The notes beneath the pieces are model-generated. The model saw nothing but the letters and a program-made list of their open reading frames with translations, ran no database searches and was not told where the DNA came from. A stretch of 64,000 nt of DNA from Endozoicomonas sp. NE40 (lineage in GTDB: Bacteria > Pseudomonadota > Gammaproteobacteria > Pseudomonadales > Endozoicomonadaceae): assembly GCF_040549045.1 (NCBI RefSeq), contig NZ_JBEWTB010000002.1, forward strand, positions 961,501 to 1,025,500, in the 5' to 3' direction. This document shows positions 17,507 through 25,047 of this stretch, piece after piece; within the stretch, counting starts at the first letter, position 1; every line of letters begins with the position of its first letter. The position numbers and the translations under genes are program-made.

Positions 17507-17574
17507 TCAATATCTTCCCCCAAACTTGTTCTGTTTATTGCTGAAGTAGAAAGAAATGTGTTTATTATCAGTTG

Positions 17575-18327
17575 TTATAAGGGTTTTTCTGTGGGTGTCA
17601 GTAATGCCTGAACCCATTTGGTACGTCTTTCCCGGCTGAGAATCTCAGCCCTCATTCGCAATAACAGAACCACTGCAAAAAACAGATAGAAGGCCACAAT
17701 AGAGATCAGTAGCGGCCAAAGCATTTCCGGTGCCATCGATGGTTTGCTGGTCAGTTTGAGTGTTGCTCCCTGATGCAGGGTATTCCACCATTCAACAGAA
17801 AATTTGATAATGGGCAGGTTGACCACACCGACCAGCGCCAGGATTGCACAGGCTTTTGATGCAGCATGAGTCCCGTTTATTGCTCCCCTTAAAGCAATAA
17901 CTCCCAGATAAAGAAAGAAAAGGACCAGCATTGATGTAAGACGTGCATCCCAGACCCACCAGGTACCCCAGGTGGGTTTACCCCATATCGCACCGCTCAC
18001 CAGGGCAAGAAAGCAAAATGAGGCACCTATCGGCGCACTGCACTGCAAAGCAATATCCGCCAGTTTTATCTTCCAGATCAGACTGACAGCTGCCGCTATT
18101 GCCATCATGGCGTAGATAGCTGAAGCCAGAAACGCACTGGGGACGTGGAGAAAAATAATGCGATAGCTGTTTCCCTGAAGATAATCCGGTGGGGCAAACA
18201 ATAACCCCCATCCTAAACCTGTAAGGATCAGCAGTGCAGCTGACAGTGCCAACCATGGCAACCATCGACTGCTGATTTCGTAGAACCATTTGGGAGAACC
18301 CAGTCTGTGGAAAATACGCCAGCTCAT
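17575..18327 (-). CDS. ccmC: Heme exporter protein CcmC
   Basis: The 250-residue protein has six membrane segments and the WWD motif WGTWWVWDARLTS at about residues 124-136. Conserved histidines lie in loops on either side (IIFLHVPSAF and NTLHQGATL). CcmC loads heme onto CcmE at the periplasmic face. It is the first ccm gene here. In most gammaproteobacteria ccmA and ccmB precede it; upstream here lie only a 240-bp gap and a rhodanese-like gene. The ccmD start is 68 bases downstream. Confidence 0.96.
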   Translation of the reverse strand: MSWRIFHRLGSPKWFYEISSRWLPWLALSAALLILTGLGWGLLFAPPDYLQGNSYRIIFLHVPSAFLASAIYAMMAIAAAVSLIWKIKLADIALQCSAPIGASFCFLALVSGAIWGKPTWGTWWVWDARLTSMLVLFFLYLGVIALRGAINGTHAASKACAILALVGVVNLPIIKFSVEWWNTLHQGATLKLTSKPSMAPEMLWPLLISIVAFYLFFAVVLLLRMRAEILSRERRTKWVQALLTPTEKPL

Positions 18328-18368
18328 TACTGCTTAGACTATCTCGTTGTTATTTATTAGTTTTTACT

Positions 18369-18387
18369 ATGAAAATGCGATTTTCAT
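18369..18387. repeat. Short AT-rich palindrome upstream of ccmC
   Basis: ATGAAAAT-GCG-ATTTTCAT has perfect 8-bp arms and lies 42 bases upstream of the ccmC start. The size and place suit an operator or an RNA leader structure, but I cannot name a regulator. Confidence 0.4.
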
Positions 18388-18483
18388 CGCCACAGGTAAC
18401 GAAACAGTACCGGATTTTACCTGAAATGCACAGATGAATAAGACAGAAAACTAAATTCAGCAGCAGGGAGGAGGAAAAAGGGG

Positions 18484-18524
18484 TTATCCACAGACAGAAG
18501 TCAAACACTCAAACCTGTGGATAA
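18484..18524. promoter_or_regulatory. Inverted pair of DnaA-box sequences
   Basis: TTATCCACAG (18484-18493) and CTGTGGATAA (18515-18524) are exact reverse complements, 21 bases apart. Each contains the 9-base consensus DnaA box TTATCCACA. They lie downstream of the rhodanese-like gene and upstream of ccmC. They could be a DnaA-titrating or DnaA-regulated site, or simply a 10-bp hairpin. There is no AT-rich unwinding element or array of further boxes, so this is not an origin. Confidence 0.5.
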
Positions 18525-18567
18525 GGCTGGCAGGAAACAATCATGTATCACCACTGTTTCCAGCGGA

Positions 18568-19023
18568 TTATTCTGGCCTCATGGTGACGACTTCTTCAGG
18601 CTCTGAGTCAGACTTCAGGGTGACAGGGAAATCCAGCGCCAGCCAGGAGTAGTAACCGTCCCGGAAGAAAAACACACGTTTGTATCCCCAGAGCGCGGCA
18701 AGGTAGCTGGCGATAGCCCCGCGCATGTGGTAAGTGCTGTTTCCATAGATCACGATTGGCGTATTTTTATCCAGAGTGCCTGGCATAAAGAGCTGCCGAA
18801 AGCCCGATTTCAGGTCAAGATTATGGGCTCCATCAACCCTTCCCCAGCGCCACTGGTCCAGAGGGCGAACATCGATAAACAGAGCACCCAGCTCGTGCAG
18901 TCTCTTGGCCTGATGGGTATTGACTGTGACGACATCCTTGATATTGACGGGCGCTTCCTGTGCGGAGAGAAAAGGGCTGGACAGAGCAAGAATGATTCCT
19001 GCTACATAAGAAATCCATTTCAT
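18568..19023 (-). CDS. Exported rhodanese-like protein without the catalytic cysteine
   Basis: The 151-residue product has a signal peptide (MKWISYVAGIILALSSPFLS) and one rhodanese fold: ALFIDVRPLDQWRWGRVDGAHNL, then IVIYGNSTYHMRG where active enzymes have a cysteine at the start of the loop, then YKRVFFFRDGYYSW. The active-site loop has no cysteine, so sulfur transfer is unlikely and a binding or scaffolding role is more probable. It sits alone between fliA and ccmC on the same strand. Whether it is linked to cytochrome c maturation or to the lost flagellar region cannot be told from the sequence. Confidence 0.8.
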   Translation of the reverse strand: MKWISYVAGIILALSSPFLSAQEAPVNIKDVVTVNTHQAKRLHELGALFIDVRPLDQWRWGRVDGAHNLDLKSGFRQLFMPGTLDKNTPIVIYGNSTYHMRGAIASYLAALWGYKRVFFFRDGYYSWLALDFPVTLKSDSEPEEVVTMRPE

Positions 19024-19257
19024 ATTGATACAGTCCGTTATAAAACTTCTTAATAAAAAAGTATATGGAGCGCATGACGGCTTACATGGAACATTAAGAA
19101 ACTAAAAATCGCCTGCTCAAAGCGATGCAGTATATAAACTGTGCAAAACAATGAACTAACCAGCAGAAGCTGGCCTGTTAAGCAGCAGGAATCCGGCCAT
19201 TCTTCGGTAAGAAGTCTTTACTAAAGGTGCGATTGGGAATGAACCCACTGGAAGAGC

Positions 19258-20022
19258 TCAGCTCAACCAGTGGTGAAGTTTGCCTCTGAGTCGGAGGGCA
19301 GCCTGAGAATGAATCTGGCTGACGCGGGATTCACTGACCCCCAGCACCTTGCCAATTTCCTTGAGGTTCATCTCTTCGTCGTAATAAAGCATCAGAACCA
19401 GTTTTTCCCGTTCTGGCAGTTTTTCAATCGCATCCACCAGGGCGTATTTGAATTTTTCTTCCTGAGTGTCTGCCTGAGGTCCCTGATCACCGGAACGCGC
19501 CTGCATTCTGGATTCTTCACTGTCAAACAGCTCTTCAAAACTGAACAGACGGCAACCACGTAAATCACTGAGGATGGTATAAAACTCTCCCACTTTTACA
19601 TTGAGTTCCGCTGCTATTTCAAAATCCCTGGCGTCACGCCCGAGTCTTGCCTCTACTTTCTGTATGGCCTCTGATACCTTCCGGCTGTTGCGATAAACAG
19701 ACCTTGGTCCCCAGTCGCCTTTGCGAATTTCATCCAGCATCGCACCCCGAATACGAATACCGGCAAAGGTTTCAAAGCTCGCACCTTTAGTGGCATCGTA
19801 CTTTCCGGCAGCTTCCAGCAACCCAATCATGCCAGACTGAACCAGGTCATCAATCTGAACACTGGCAGGCATTCTGGCAGCAAGATGATTAGCAATGCGT
19901 TTCACCAGCCCACGATGCAGCTCAACCAGTTTAGTCACTTCTGCCTTTTTCCGTTTTTTCTGCGCTTCAGTCTGTTCAGTTTCAGAAAACTGCTTGCCGG
20001 ACTCTTGAGTGATCTCGTTCAT
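19258..20022 (-). CDS. fliA: RNA polymerase sigma factor FliA (sigma-28)
   Basis: The 254-residue protein has the sigma-28 regions in order. Region 2 contains LVKRIANHLAARMPASVQIDDLVQSGMIGLLEA and FETFAGIRIRGAMLDEIRKGDW. Region 3 follows, then region 4 with LPEREKLVLMLYYDEEMNLKEIGKVLGVSESRVSQIHSQA. FliA directs late flagellar gene transcription. All regions are intact, so it should be functional. The stop of fleN lies two bases upstream of its start, so the two are one transcript. In Pseudomonas chemotaxis and motor genes follow fliA; here they are absent and a rhodanese-like gene comes next. Confidence 0.96.
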   Translation of the reverse strand: MNEITQESGKQFSETEQTEAQKKRKKAEVTKLVELHRGLVKRIANHLAARMPASVQIDDLVQSGMIGLLEAAGKYDATKGASFETFAGIRIRGAMLDEIRKGDWGPRSVYRNSRKVSEAIQKVEARLGRDARDFEIAAELNVKVGEFYTILSDLRGCRLFSFEELFDSEESRMQARSGDQGPQADTQEEKFKYALVDAIEKLPEREKLVLMLYYDEEMNLKEIGKVLGVSESRVSQIHSQAALRLRGKLHHWLS

Positions 20023-20024
20023 GC

Positions 20025-20843
20025 TTAAACCCTTTCTTTTATTCTTGTTGGTAAAAAGAACTCAATGCGCCCACGGGGAGGCGTGACTGGCATGGAATGC
20101 AGTTGATGCGCAATTCGAAGAATGGCTTTGGATGCACGACACTCAGGGTTGTGTTCAAGCAGCGCTTTTTGTTCTTTCAGAGATTCTGCAACCGTCTTGT
20201 CGAAAGGAATGGTTCCCAGGAATCGCAAAACAATCTCAACTTCGTCTTTTAATTGTGCCTGCAGTTTTTCAAACTGCTGCGCTCCGGAACGACGATTACT
20301 CACTGCATTGACGATAATGCCGAATTTCTGAACACCATAAATCCGGTATAAAACCCGAATTAAACGCAAAGCGTCGAGTAATGAAACCACTTCCTGATTA
20401 ACAACAATGAGAATTTCTCCTGCTGCCTGAATCAGAGTGATATTGTCTGGTGCCAGACCCGGAGAGGTATCAAGAATAAGGGTATCGAGAGAGGGAGCCA
20501 GTGGTTCGAGGCTATCAATCATTTCAACAGCATGACCAACATTAATAGACTCCCGCCATATAGGCTTTCCTCCGGGTGTAAGGACATTAACGCCAGAAGG
20601 TCCCTGTCTTAAAAGACCGTGGTCATAAGCTTCTAAACGACTGGTTTCAGGAGCGTTCATATCGAGGTCTTTCTCAAGACCCAGAGTAACCCCCACATCC
20701 GGTACATCCAGGTTGCCATCGACCAGAACAACTTTCCGTCCTTTTCTGGCCAGAGCCAGAGCCAGATTCACAGACACCAGTGTTTTGCCTACCCCGCCTT
20801 TACACCCCGCAACAGCAATCACTTGTTTTGTTGATGAGTTCAT
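20025..20843 (-). CDS. fleN: MinD-like ATPase FleN (FlhG), flagellar number regulator
   Basis: The 272-residue product has the deviant Walker A motif GCKGGVGKTLVSVNLALALA at residues 14-33, a switch segment VVLVDGNLDVPDVG and Walker B LDTLILDTSPGLAPD. This is the ParA/MinD fold of FleN, which binds FleQ and limits flagellar number. It is cytoplasmic and membrane-linked in relatives. It is followed directly by fliA, as in Pseudomonas, but flhF, which normally precedes it, is missing. The 578 bases upstream are gene-free. Confidence 0.94.
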   Translation of the reverse strand: MNSSTKQVIAVAGCKGGVGKTLVSVNLALALARKGRKVVLVDGNLDVPDVGVTLGLEKDLDMNAPETSRLEAYDHGLLRQGPSGVNVLTPGGKPIWRESINVGHAVEMIDSLEPLAPSLDTLILDTSPGLAPDNITLIQAAGEILIVVNQEVVSLLDALRLIRVLYRIYGVQKFGIIVNAVSNRRSGAQQFEKLQAQLKDEVEIVLRFLGTIPFDKTVAESLKEQKALLEHNPECRASKAILRIAHQLHSMPVTPPRGRIEFFLPTRIKERV

Positions 20844-21375
20844 AATTGACCAGCTTCAGATTGAGTTTGTCGGCATTTAAAAACGACATTTATCTTTTAC
20901 CGCTACATCAATTCCTTACTTCAACAACTTTTTTACTGTCACCTTTTATATAACAAGTCTTATGCCAGTCTTTTAAAAAACAGCAAATACGCGAATTGTC
21001 ACCACCTTGACGTGGCAATAATTTGACCCGGCAACAAAACCAACAGATAAGTCATTGATAATATCAAGTTTTATATTTATCGTTCATTTTTCTGGCGTGA
21101 TAGTTAATTGACACTACACAAACACTGTCGCCATTTAATACAAACTGGTTGTTTTTTTGAAAACCGTAACGAAAATTAATTGACAGTGTCAGTTTATAGT
21201 GACGGATTAATGGCAAACTTTTCAGATTTAATCTGAAAAATAAGACATTCTTTTGTCGTTCACAGACGTCATTCATCACAAAAACAAAAACGACAACTTT
21301 ATGTCGCTTTTATTTTTCACTAAAGAAACAGGAATTACGGCCGGGCATTGCAGGCGATTTATTCAAACGAAAAAA
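20844..21375. other. Gene-free, AT-rich region between fleQ and fleN
   Basis: This stretch has only one short frame (minus strand 21064-21279), with no ribosome site and an unconvincing composition. TTAATTGACA occurs twice about 70 bases apart (near 21106 and 21177), the second followed by a TGACAGTGTCA palindrome. In Pseudomonas the whole fleSR, fliE-R, flhB, flhA and flhF block lies between these two regulators, so this gap marks where those genes are missing. Confidence 0.6.
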
Positions 21376-21401
21376 AACGCCATAGACAAGTCTATGGCGT
21401 T
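21376..21401 (-). terminator. Rho-independent terminator of fleQ
   Basis: Perfect 11-bp arms AACGCCATAGA and TCTATGGCGTT enclose a 4-base loop, with T-rich tracts on both sides (seven Ts on the minus strand). It lies 20 bases past the fleQ stop and could work in both directions. Confidence 0.9.
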
Positions 21402-21421
21402 TTTTCAGGTCAGGGAAATAA

Positions 21422-22882
21422 TTAGCGGGCAGTTTCTTCGTAGCGGTGTAAACTGTACTTCCTCATTTTTTCAACCAGCGTCGTACGACGAATTTGAAGC
21501 TTATCAGCAGCTCTGGCAACAACATTATTACAGTCACTTAATGCCTGCTGAATCAGGCTTTTTTCCAGGCGGGTCAGAAACTCTTTCAGATCAAGGCCTC
21601 CGACCGGTAGCACAGCCAGCTCATCCACACCGCCACTGCCTGCGGGTTGAATGCTATCGGGGAAGAGGTCAGCAACTCCGTCATCGTCACCGGTTTGCTG
21701 ATCGAAATGGCAGAAGTTTGGCGGCAGATCCTGAATACCGACGACACCATAGGGATACATTACAGCCAGGCGTTCCAGCAAATTGGCCATCTCCCGGACA
21801 TTGCCCGGCCAGTCATGGCGACACAAAGAAAGAATCGAAGCAGAGCTGAGCCGGATAGAACCCCTGCCCTGCTTTTCCATTGCACCCACCAGTTCATTAA
21901 GAATCAGTGGAATATCCTCAGGGCGCTCCCTGAGAGCAGGCATTTCGATCGGGAATACATTTAGCCGGTAATACAGGTCTTCCCGGAACTCGCCCACCTC
22001 AATCATATCTTTAAGATTTTTATGGGTAGCGGCAATAATTCTGACATTCACCTCGATGGGTTCAGAACCACCTACCCGCTCAAAGGTTCTTTCCTGCAAC
22101 ACACGCAACAGCTTGACCTGCATGTGCATGGGCATATCACCGATTTCATCCAGAAACAGAGTGCCATCCTGAGCCAGCTCAAAGCGTCCCTTCCGGGTAG
22201 CCACTGCTCCGGTAAAAGAACCCCTTTCATGACCAAAGAGTTCGCTTTCGAGCAGGTCATGGGGAATCGCACCACAATTCACCGGAACAAAAGGTCCATC
22301 CTTCCGGTCAGAATGTTCGTGCAGATTACGCGCTACCACTTCCTTGCCAGTTCCGGACTCTCCGGTAATCAGCACGCTGACATCACTGTTTGCCACTTTT
22401 GACATGGCGGCACGTACTTTACGGATTTTTTCCCCTTTGCCCACCAGTCCGCGAAACAGTTCAACCTGATGATTAAAGCCTGTTTGATGCACCTGTCGCC
22501 ACTGCTCACGATACACCTGTCCGTAATGCAGACACGAAAGCAGCTGCGGCTTGGTGCAAGGCCAGTCGATGCGGGCAATAATTTGACGGCGAAGTGAGGA
22601 TTGAAGGTTTTCAGGAAGAGGTTCAGCAATACGAACGACCGGTACACCTCCGCTCCAGCGCTGTATACGGGCAATCATTCCCTGCAGAGAGCTTTCAGCC
22701 TGAAGAAAATCTCCCAGGAACAAGGCACAGAAGCCACCCTTGTCCATGTCGCTGACGGCTTCTTCCCAGTATGCTGCACCGACAGCCTTGGTGCGATACC
22801 CCATAAATTCGAGTATGGTGCTGAGGTCATGGCGACGCTGTTGAGCGTCTTCTATGATGAGCACCTGATCCACTGTCTCCAT
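21422..22882 (-). CDS. fleQ: Flagellar master regulator FleQ (FlrA), sigma-54 enhancer-binding protein
   Basis: From ATG 22882 (METVDQVLIIED) the 486-residue protein aligns with the usual FleQ start; a TTG at 22906 would add eight residues without support. Domains are an N-terminal FleQ-type receiver lacking the usual phosphoacceptor setting (residues 1-120), a sigma-54 AAA+ domain, and a Fis-type helix-turn-helix. The AAA+ domain shows GESGTGKE, the sigma-54 contact loop GSFTGA (GAFTGA in most relatives), and GTLFLDEIGDMP. The C-terminal HTH reads NNVVARAADKLQIRRTTLVEKM, close to FleQ. In Pseudomonas FleQ starts the flagellar cascade and, with c-di-GMP and FleN, controls biofilm genes. Here no flagellar operon is adjacent. 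A strong terminator follows. Confidence 0.92.
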   Translation of the reverse strand: METVDQVLIIEDAQQRRHDLSTILEFMGYRTKAVGAAYWEEAVSDMDKGGFCALFLGDFLQAESSLQGMIARIQRWSGGVPVVRIAEPLPENLQSSLRRQIIARIDWPCTKPQLLSCLHYGQVYREQWRQVHQTGFNHQVELFRGLVGKGEKIRKVRAAMSKVANSDVSVLITGESGTGKEVVARNLHEHSDRKDGPFVPVNCGAIPHDLLESELFGHERGSFTGAVATRKGRFELAQDGTLFLDEIGDMPMHMQVKLLRVLQERTFERVGGSEPIEVNVRIIAATHKNLKDMIEVGEFREDLYYRLNVFPIEMPALRERPEDIPLILNELVGAMEKQGRGSIRLSSASILSLCRHDWPGNVREMANLLERLAVMYPYGVVGIQDLPPNFCHFDQQTGDDDGVADLFPDSIQPAGSGGVDELAVLPVGGLDLKEFLTRLEKSLIQQALSDCNNVVARAADKLQIRRTTLVEKMRKYSLHRYEETAR

Positions 22883-23106
22883 TGTAACGACGGTCCCTGT
22901 CATCAAAGCAATGAAAAAAAACAGCTTGAATTAATCAGAATCGCTATAAAACATACTCTTATTAATTCAGTTAAGGTCTAAATCACTGTTTCGTCAAATT
23001 TATTTCGAACTTTAATAAATTTTTATCGGGATTTTTGCAATTCGTCGGAAATGCGGCTGTATTTTGGGAGGGGTCAAGTGTTTTTTAATGCTTATTGACA
23101 GATAAA

Positions 23107-23132
23107 AGCCCCACCCAAAAGTCTGGGCGAGG
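23107..23132 (-). terminator. Terminator of the porin gene
   Basis: On the minus strand GCCTCGCCCA pairs with TGGGTGGGGC (two G-T pairs) around a 6-base loop and is followed by TTTTATC. It lies 27 bases after the porin stop codon. Confidence 0.8.
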
Positions 23133-23158
23133 CATTCACAGAGCAATCAAGAGCCAGA

Positions 23159-24373
23159 TCAGAATACGTACTGGAGGCGACCAACTACAGCCGAACCTTT
23201 GTCATGCTTATCTGCATCCACTTTGTGATCCAGTTTTGCATTCACATAATTCAGGCTGGCACGAATGTTCTTTGTAGCAAAGTAGTTAACACCCAGCGTG
23301 TAAGTGGTTATTTCAGTGTCTTCACTAACACCGTCTTTCTCACCTTTGATTTTGCCGTAACGGCCAAAGAGTTCCCACTGACCACTTTCCGGCTTGCTGA
23401 AAGCACCACCTTTATAAGAACGCTTTCCACCATCCAGCATGTAAGACAGCTGACCGTAATAACCCGATACCTTGCCGTCTGCATTAGCATCGTCGGATTT
23501 CAGGTCACGCACAGCGTACTCAGCCTGAGCCTGCAATGACTGGAACTGACCCGCCAGCTCAAGCACATATTCAGAATCACTTTTAACACTGGTCAGGTTA
23601 ACCAGATCCACTTTAGCCGCTTTTTTAACAGCCGGTGCCACCGAAATAGTTCTGTCTTCTTTCTTGTCAGGGTTGGCGTTGTAATAGTTGATACCAACAT
23701 GCACCAACATGTTATCTTCCATTACCGGTGCAAAAGTAGCCCGAACCGCGTAACTGGCAAGGCGTTCCTGCTTTGTATTTTCTTCATCAACTTCACCGTT
23801 GTTATGAAGACCTAATGACAAGGTATAGTTATCACCTTCAGTAGCCAGTTGAATACCGTACTTATTGCCCCCACCACCATTCAAGGCACTGAATATCATG
23901 GGACGTTCTATCGCCATAATCCAGGAAGAACTGGTAGAGTCTTCAAGGCCGAAGCTCCGGTCCCAGCGACCAACTCTTACATCAACAGGGTTTAAGCCAG
24001 TGTAATCAATATATGCATCATCCAGCTTTACTTTTTCATTACCCTCATCACTTGTCAGCTTCAGCTTGTATTTCCAGGAATCATAAGCCTTACCGCTGAA
24101 TGCCACTTCACCGCGACGAATATAACCGGAACGTCCTTTATCCTGAGTTTTAGCAGCATCAACCATCAGGTCACTGTAGTCCGCATAATCCCACTGCAGC
24201 TTACCACTGACCTTAAATGAAAAATCACCACTTTCTGTTTTTAGCTGAAGCCCGCCATTACTGGTGCTGACAATAATATCCTCACCTTCCGTCTTAACAA
24301 CACCGGCGCTGGCAGATAAAACAAAACCTGCGGTTACAGCAGCAACAGCCATAGAGATAGCCTTGAGTTTCAT
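23159..24373 (-). CDS. Outer-membrane porin, phosphate-selective (OprP/OprO-like) family
   Basis: The 404-residue protein begins with a clear signal peptide (MKLKAISMAVAAVTAGFVLS, cleavage after ASA). A strand-rich beta-barrel follows: GKLQWDYADYSD, IRRGEVAFSGKAYDSWKYKLKL, DAYIDYTGLNPVDVRVGRW, SSSWIMAIERP and final RLQYVF with a terminal phenylalanine. The order of these motifs fits the phosphate-selective porin O/P family. The substrate cannot be deduced, since the lysine ladder of true OprP is not obvious. It is transcribed alone, with its own terminator, and its 5' region is AT-rich. Confidence 0.85.
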   Translation of the reverse strand: MKLKAISMAVAAVTAGFVLSASAGVVKTEGEDIIVSTSNGGLQLKTESGDFSFKVSGKLQWDYADYSDLMVDAAKTQDKGRSGYIRRGEVAFSGKAYDSWKYKLKLTSDEGNEKVKLDDAYIDYTGLNPVDVRVGRWDRSFGLEDSTSSSWIMAIERPMIFSALNGGGGNKYGIQLATEGDNYTLSLGLHNNGEVDEENTKQERLASYAVRATFAPVMEDNMLVHVGINYYNANPDKKEDRTISVAPAVKKAAKVDLVNLTSVKSDSEYVLELAGQFQSLQAQAEYAVRDLKSDDANADGKVSGYYGQLSYMLDGGKRSYKGGAFSKPESGQWELFGRYGKIKGEKDGVSEDTEITTYTLGVNYFATKNIRASLNYVNAKLDHKVDADKHDKGSAVVGRLQYVF

Positions 24374-24533
24374 AGAACTCTCCTTGATATGTTTTAGTTT
24401 TTATTAATGTGTTGGCGTTTTCTTATTCGTGCGGGAAGGTATATTGGTCGGAAATTATTACTTTGGCATGACAGTTAAAATAAAGTTTAATGTCTGTGAG
24501 ATAACAGAAATAAGTCAATAAAAAAACAACTGG

Positions 24534-24578
24534 CTTAATAGATAAAAGCCTTTAAACTGAAGGCTTTTATCTATTAAG
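24534..24578 (-). terminator. Perfect 19-bp-arm hairpin after the acidic exported protein
   Basis: CTTAATAGATAAAAGCCTT (24534-24552) is the exact reverse complement of 24560-24578, with a 7-base loop. It lies 25 bases past the stop of the gene at 24603. Seven Ts follow on the minus strand, but seven bases away from the stem. It is probably a terminator; the unusually long perfect AT-rich stem could also be a binding site or mRNA stabiliser. Confidence 0.6.
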
Positions 24579-24602
24579 GGACAACAAAGGAGCGAGAGCC
24601 CT

Positions 24603-24932
24603 TTACTCTTCGTCATAATAATCCGATTCAGACTGCTCATCATTTTCATAAAATTCGTCATACATTTCTGAATCATCTTCACCCATATCCGACTCATCAC
24701 CATACTCATCGTCATCATAAGTCGATTCAAACTGGTTGTATTCAGCATCATCACCGGTTTCTTCTTCCTCATTGCTGAACATCATGGAGGGATCAAAACG
24801 GCCTTCGGAGTCATCTTCTGCGCTCTGATCTTCCCAGCCATTTACAGTCGTATAATCAGAACCATCTTCATCGTTCGCCATAAGATTTAATGAGAAGCAA
24901 ACCGTCATTATGGCTAGCACTGGTCTAATCAT
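24603..24932 (-). CDS. Small, very acidic exported protein (109 residues)
   Basis: A signal peptide (MIRPVLAIMTVCFSLNLMA) is followed by about 90 residues dominated by Asp, Glu, Ser and Tyr (for example DDDEYGDESDMGEDDSEM) with no Cys in the mature part and hardly any basic residue. It is likely disordered. I do not know the family. A second protein of the same plan lies at 59777-60094. Cation binding or charge buffering in the periplasm is possible but unproven. The gene is monocistronic, between hrpA and the porin, with a strong hairpin after it. Confidence 0.75.
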   Translation of the reverse strand: MIRPVLAIMTVCFSLNLMANDEDGSDYTTVNGWEDQSAEDDSEGRFDPSMMFSNEEEETGDDAEYNQFESTYDDDEYGDESDMGEDDSEMYDEFYENDEQSESDYYDEE

Positions 24933-24977
24933 CTCAGCCTCCCTGCTGATTAAGCTGATTGCAGCTGTTCAATAGAA

Positions 24978-25009
24978 AAATGCCACCTGCAATTCATGTG
25001 GTGGCATTT
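24978..25009 (-). terminator. Terminator of hrpA
   Basis: AAATGCCACC and GGTGGCATTT form a perfect 10-bp stem around a 12-base loop, followed on the minus strand by TTTCTATT. It lies about 40 bases beyond the hrpA stop. Confidence 0.85.
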
Positions 25010-25047
25010 CAATCCGGTTCCAGTAACAGTATATGCAATCAACAGGA

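Noticed and set aside
18484..18524. Replication origin suggested by DnaA boxes
   Set aside because: Only two boxes, no AT-rich 13-mer region, and no dnaA, gidA or parAB genes nearby.
21064..21279. 71-codon minus-strand frame between fleQ and fleN
   Set aside because: It is in very AT-rich DNA, without a ribosome site, hydrophobic core or motif; chance is the simplest explanation.
21253..21849. 198-codon plus-strand frame
   Set aside because: It runs across the fleQ terminator and antisense to the end of fleQ.
24515..24772. 85-codon minus-strand frame rich in Met
   Set aside because: It is another frame of the acidic-protein gene and reads through its terminator hairpin; the acidic frame has a signal peptide.
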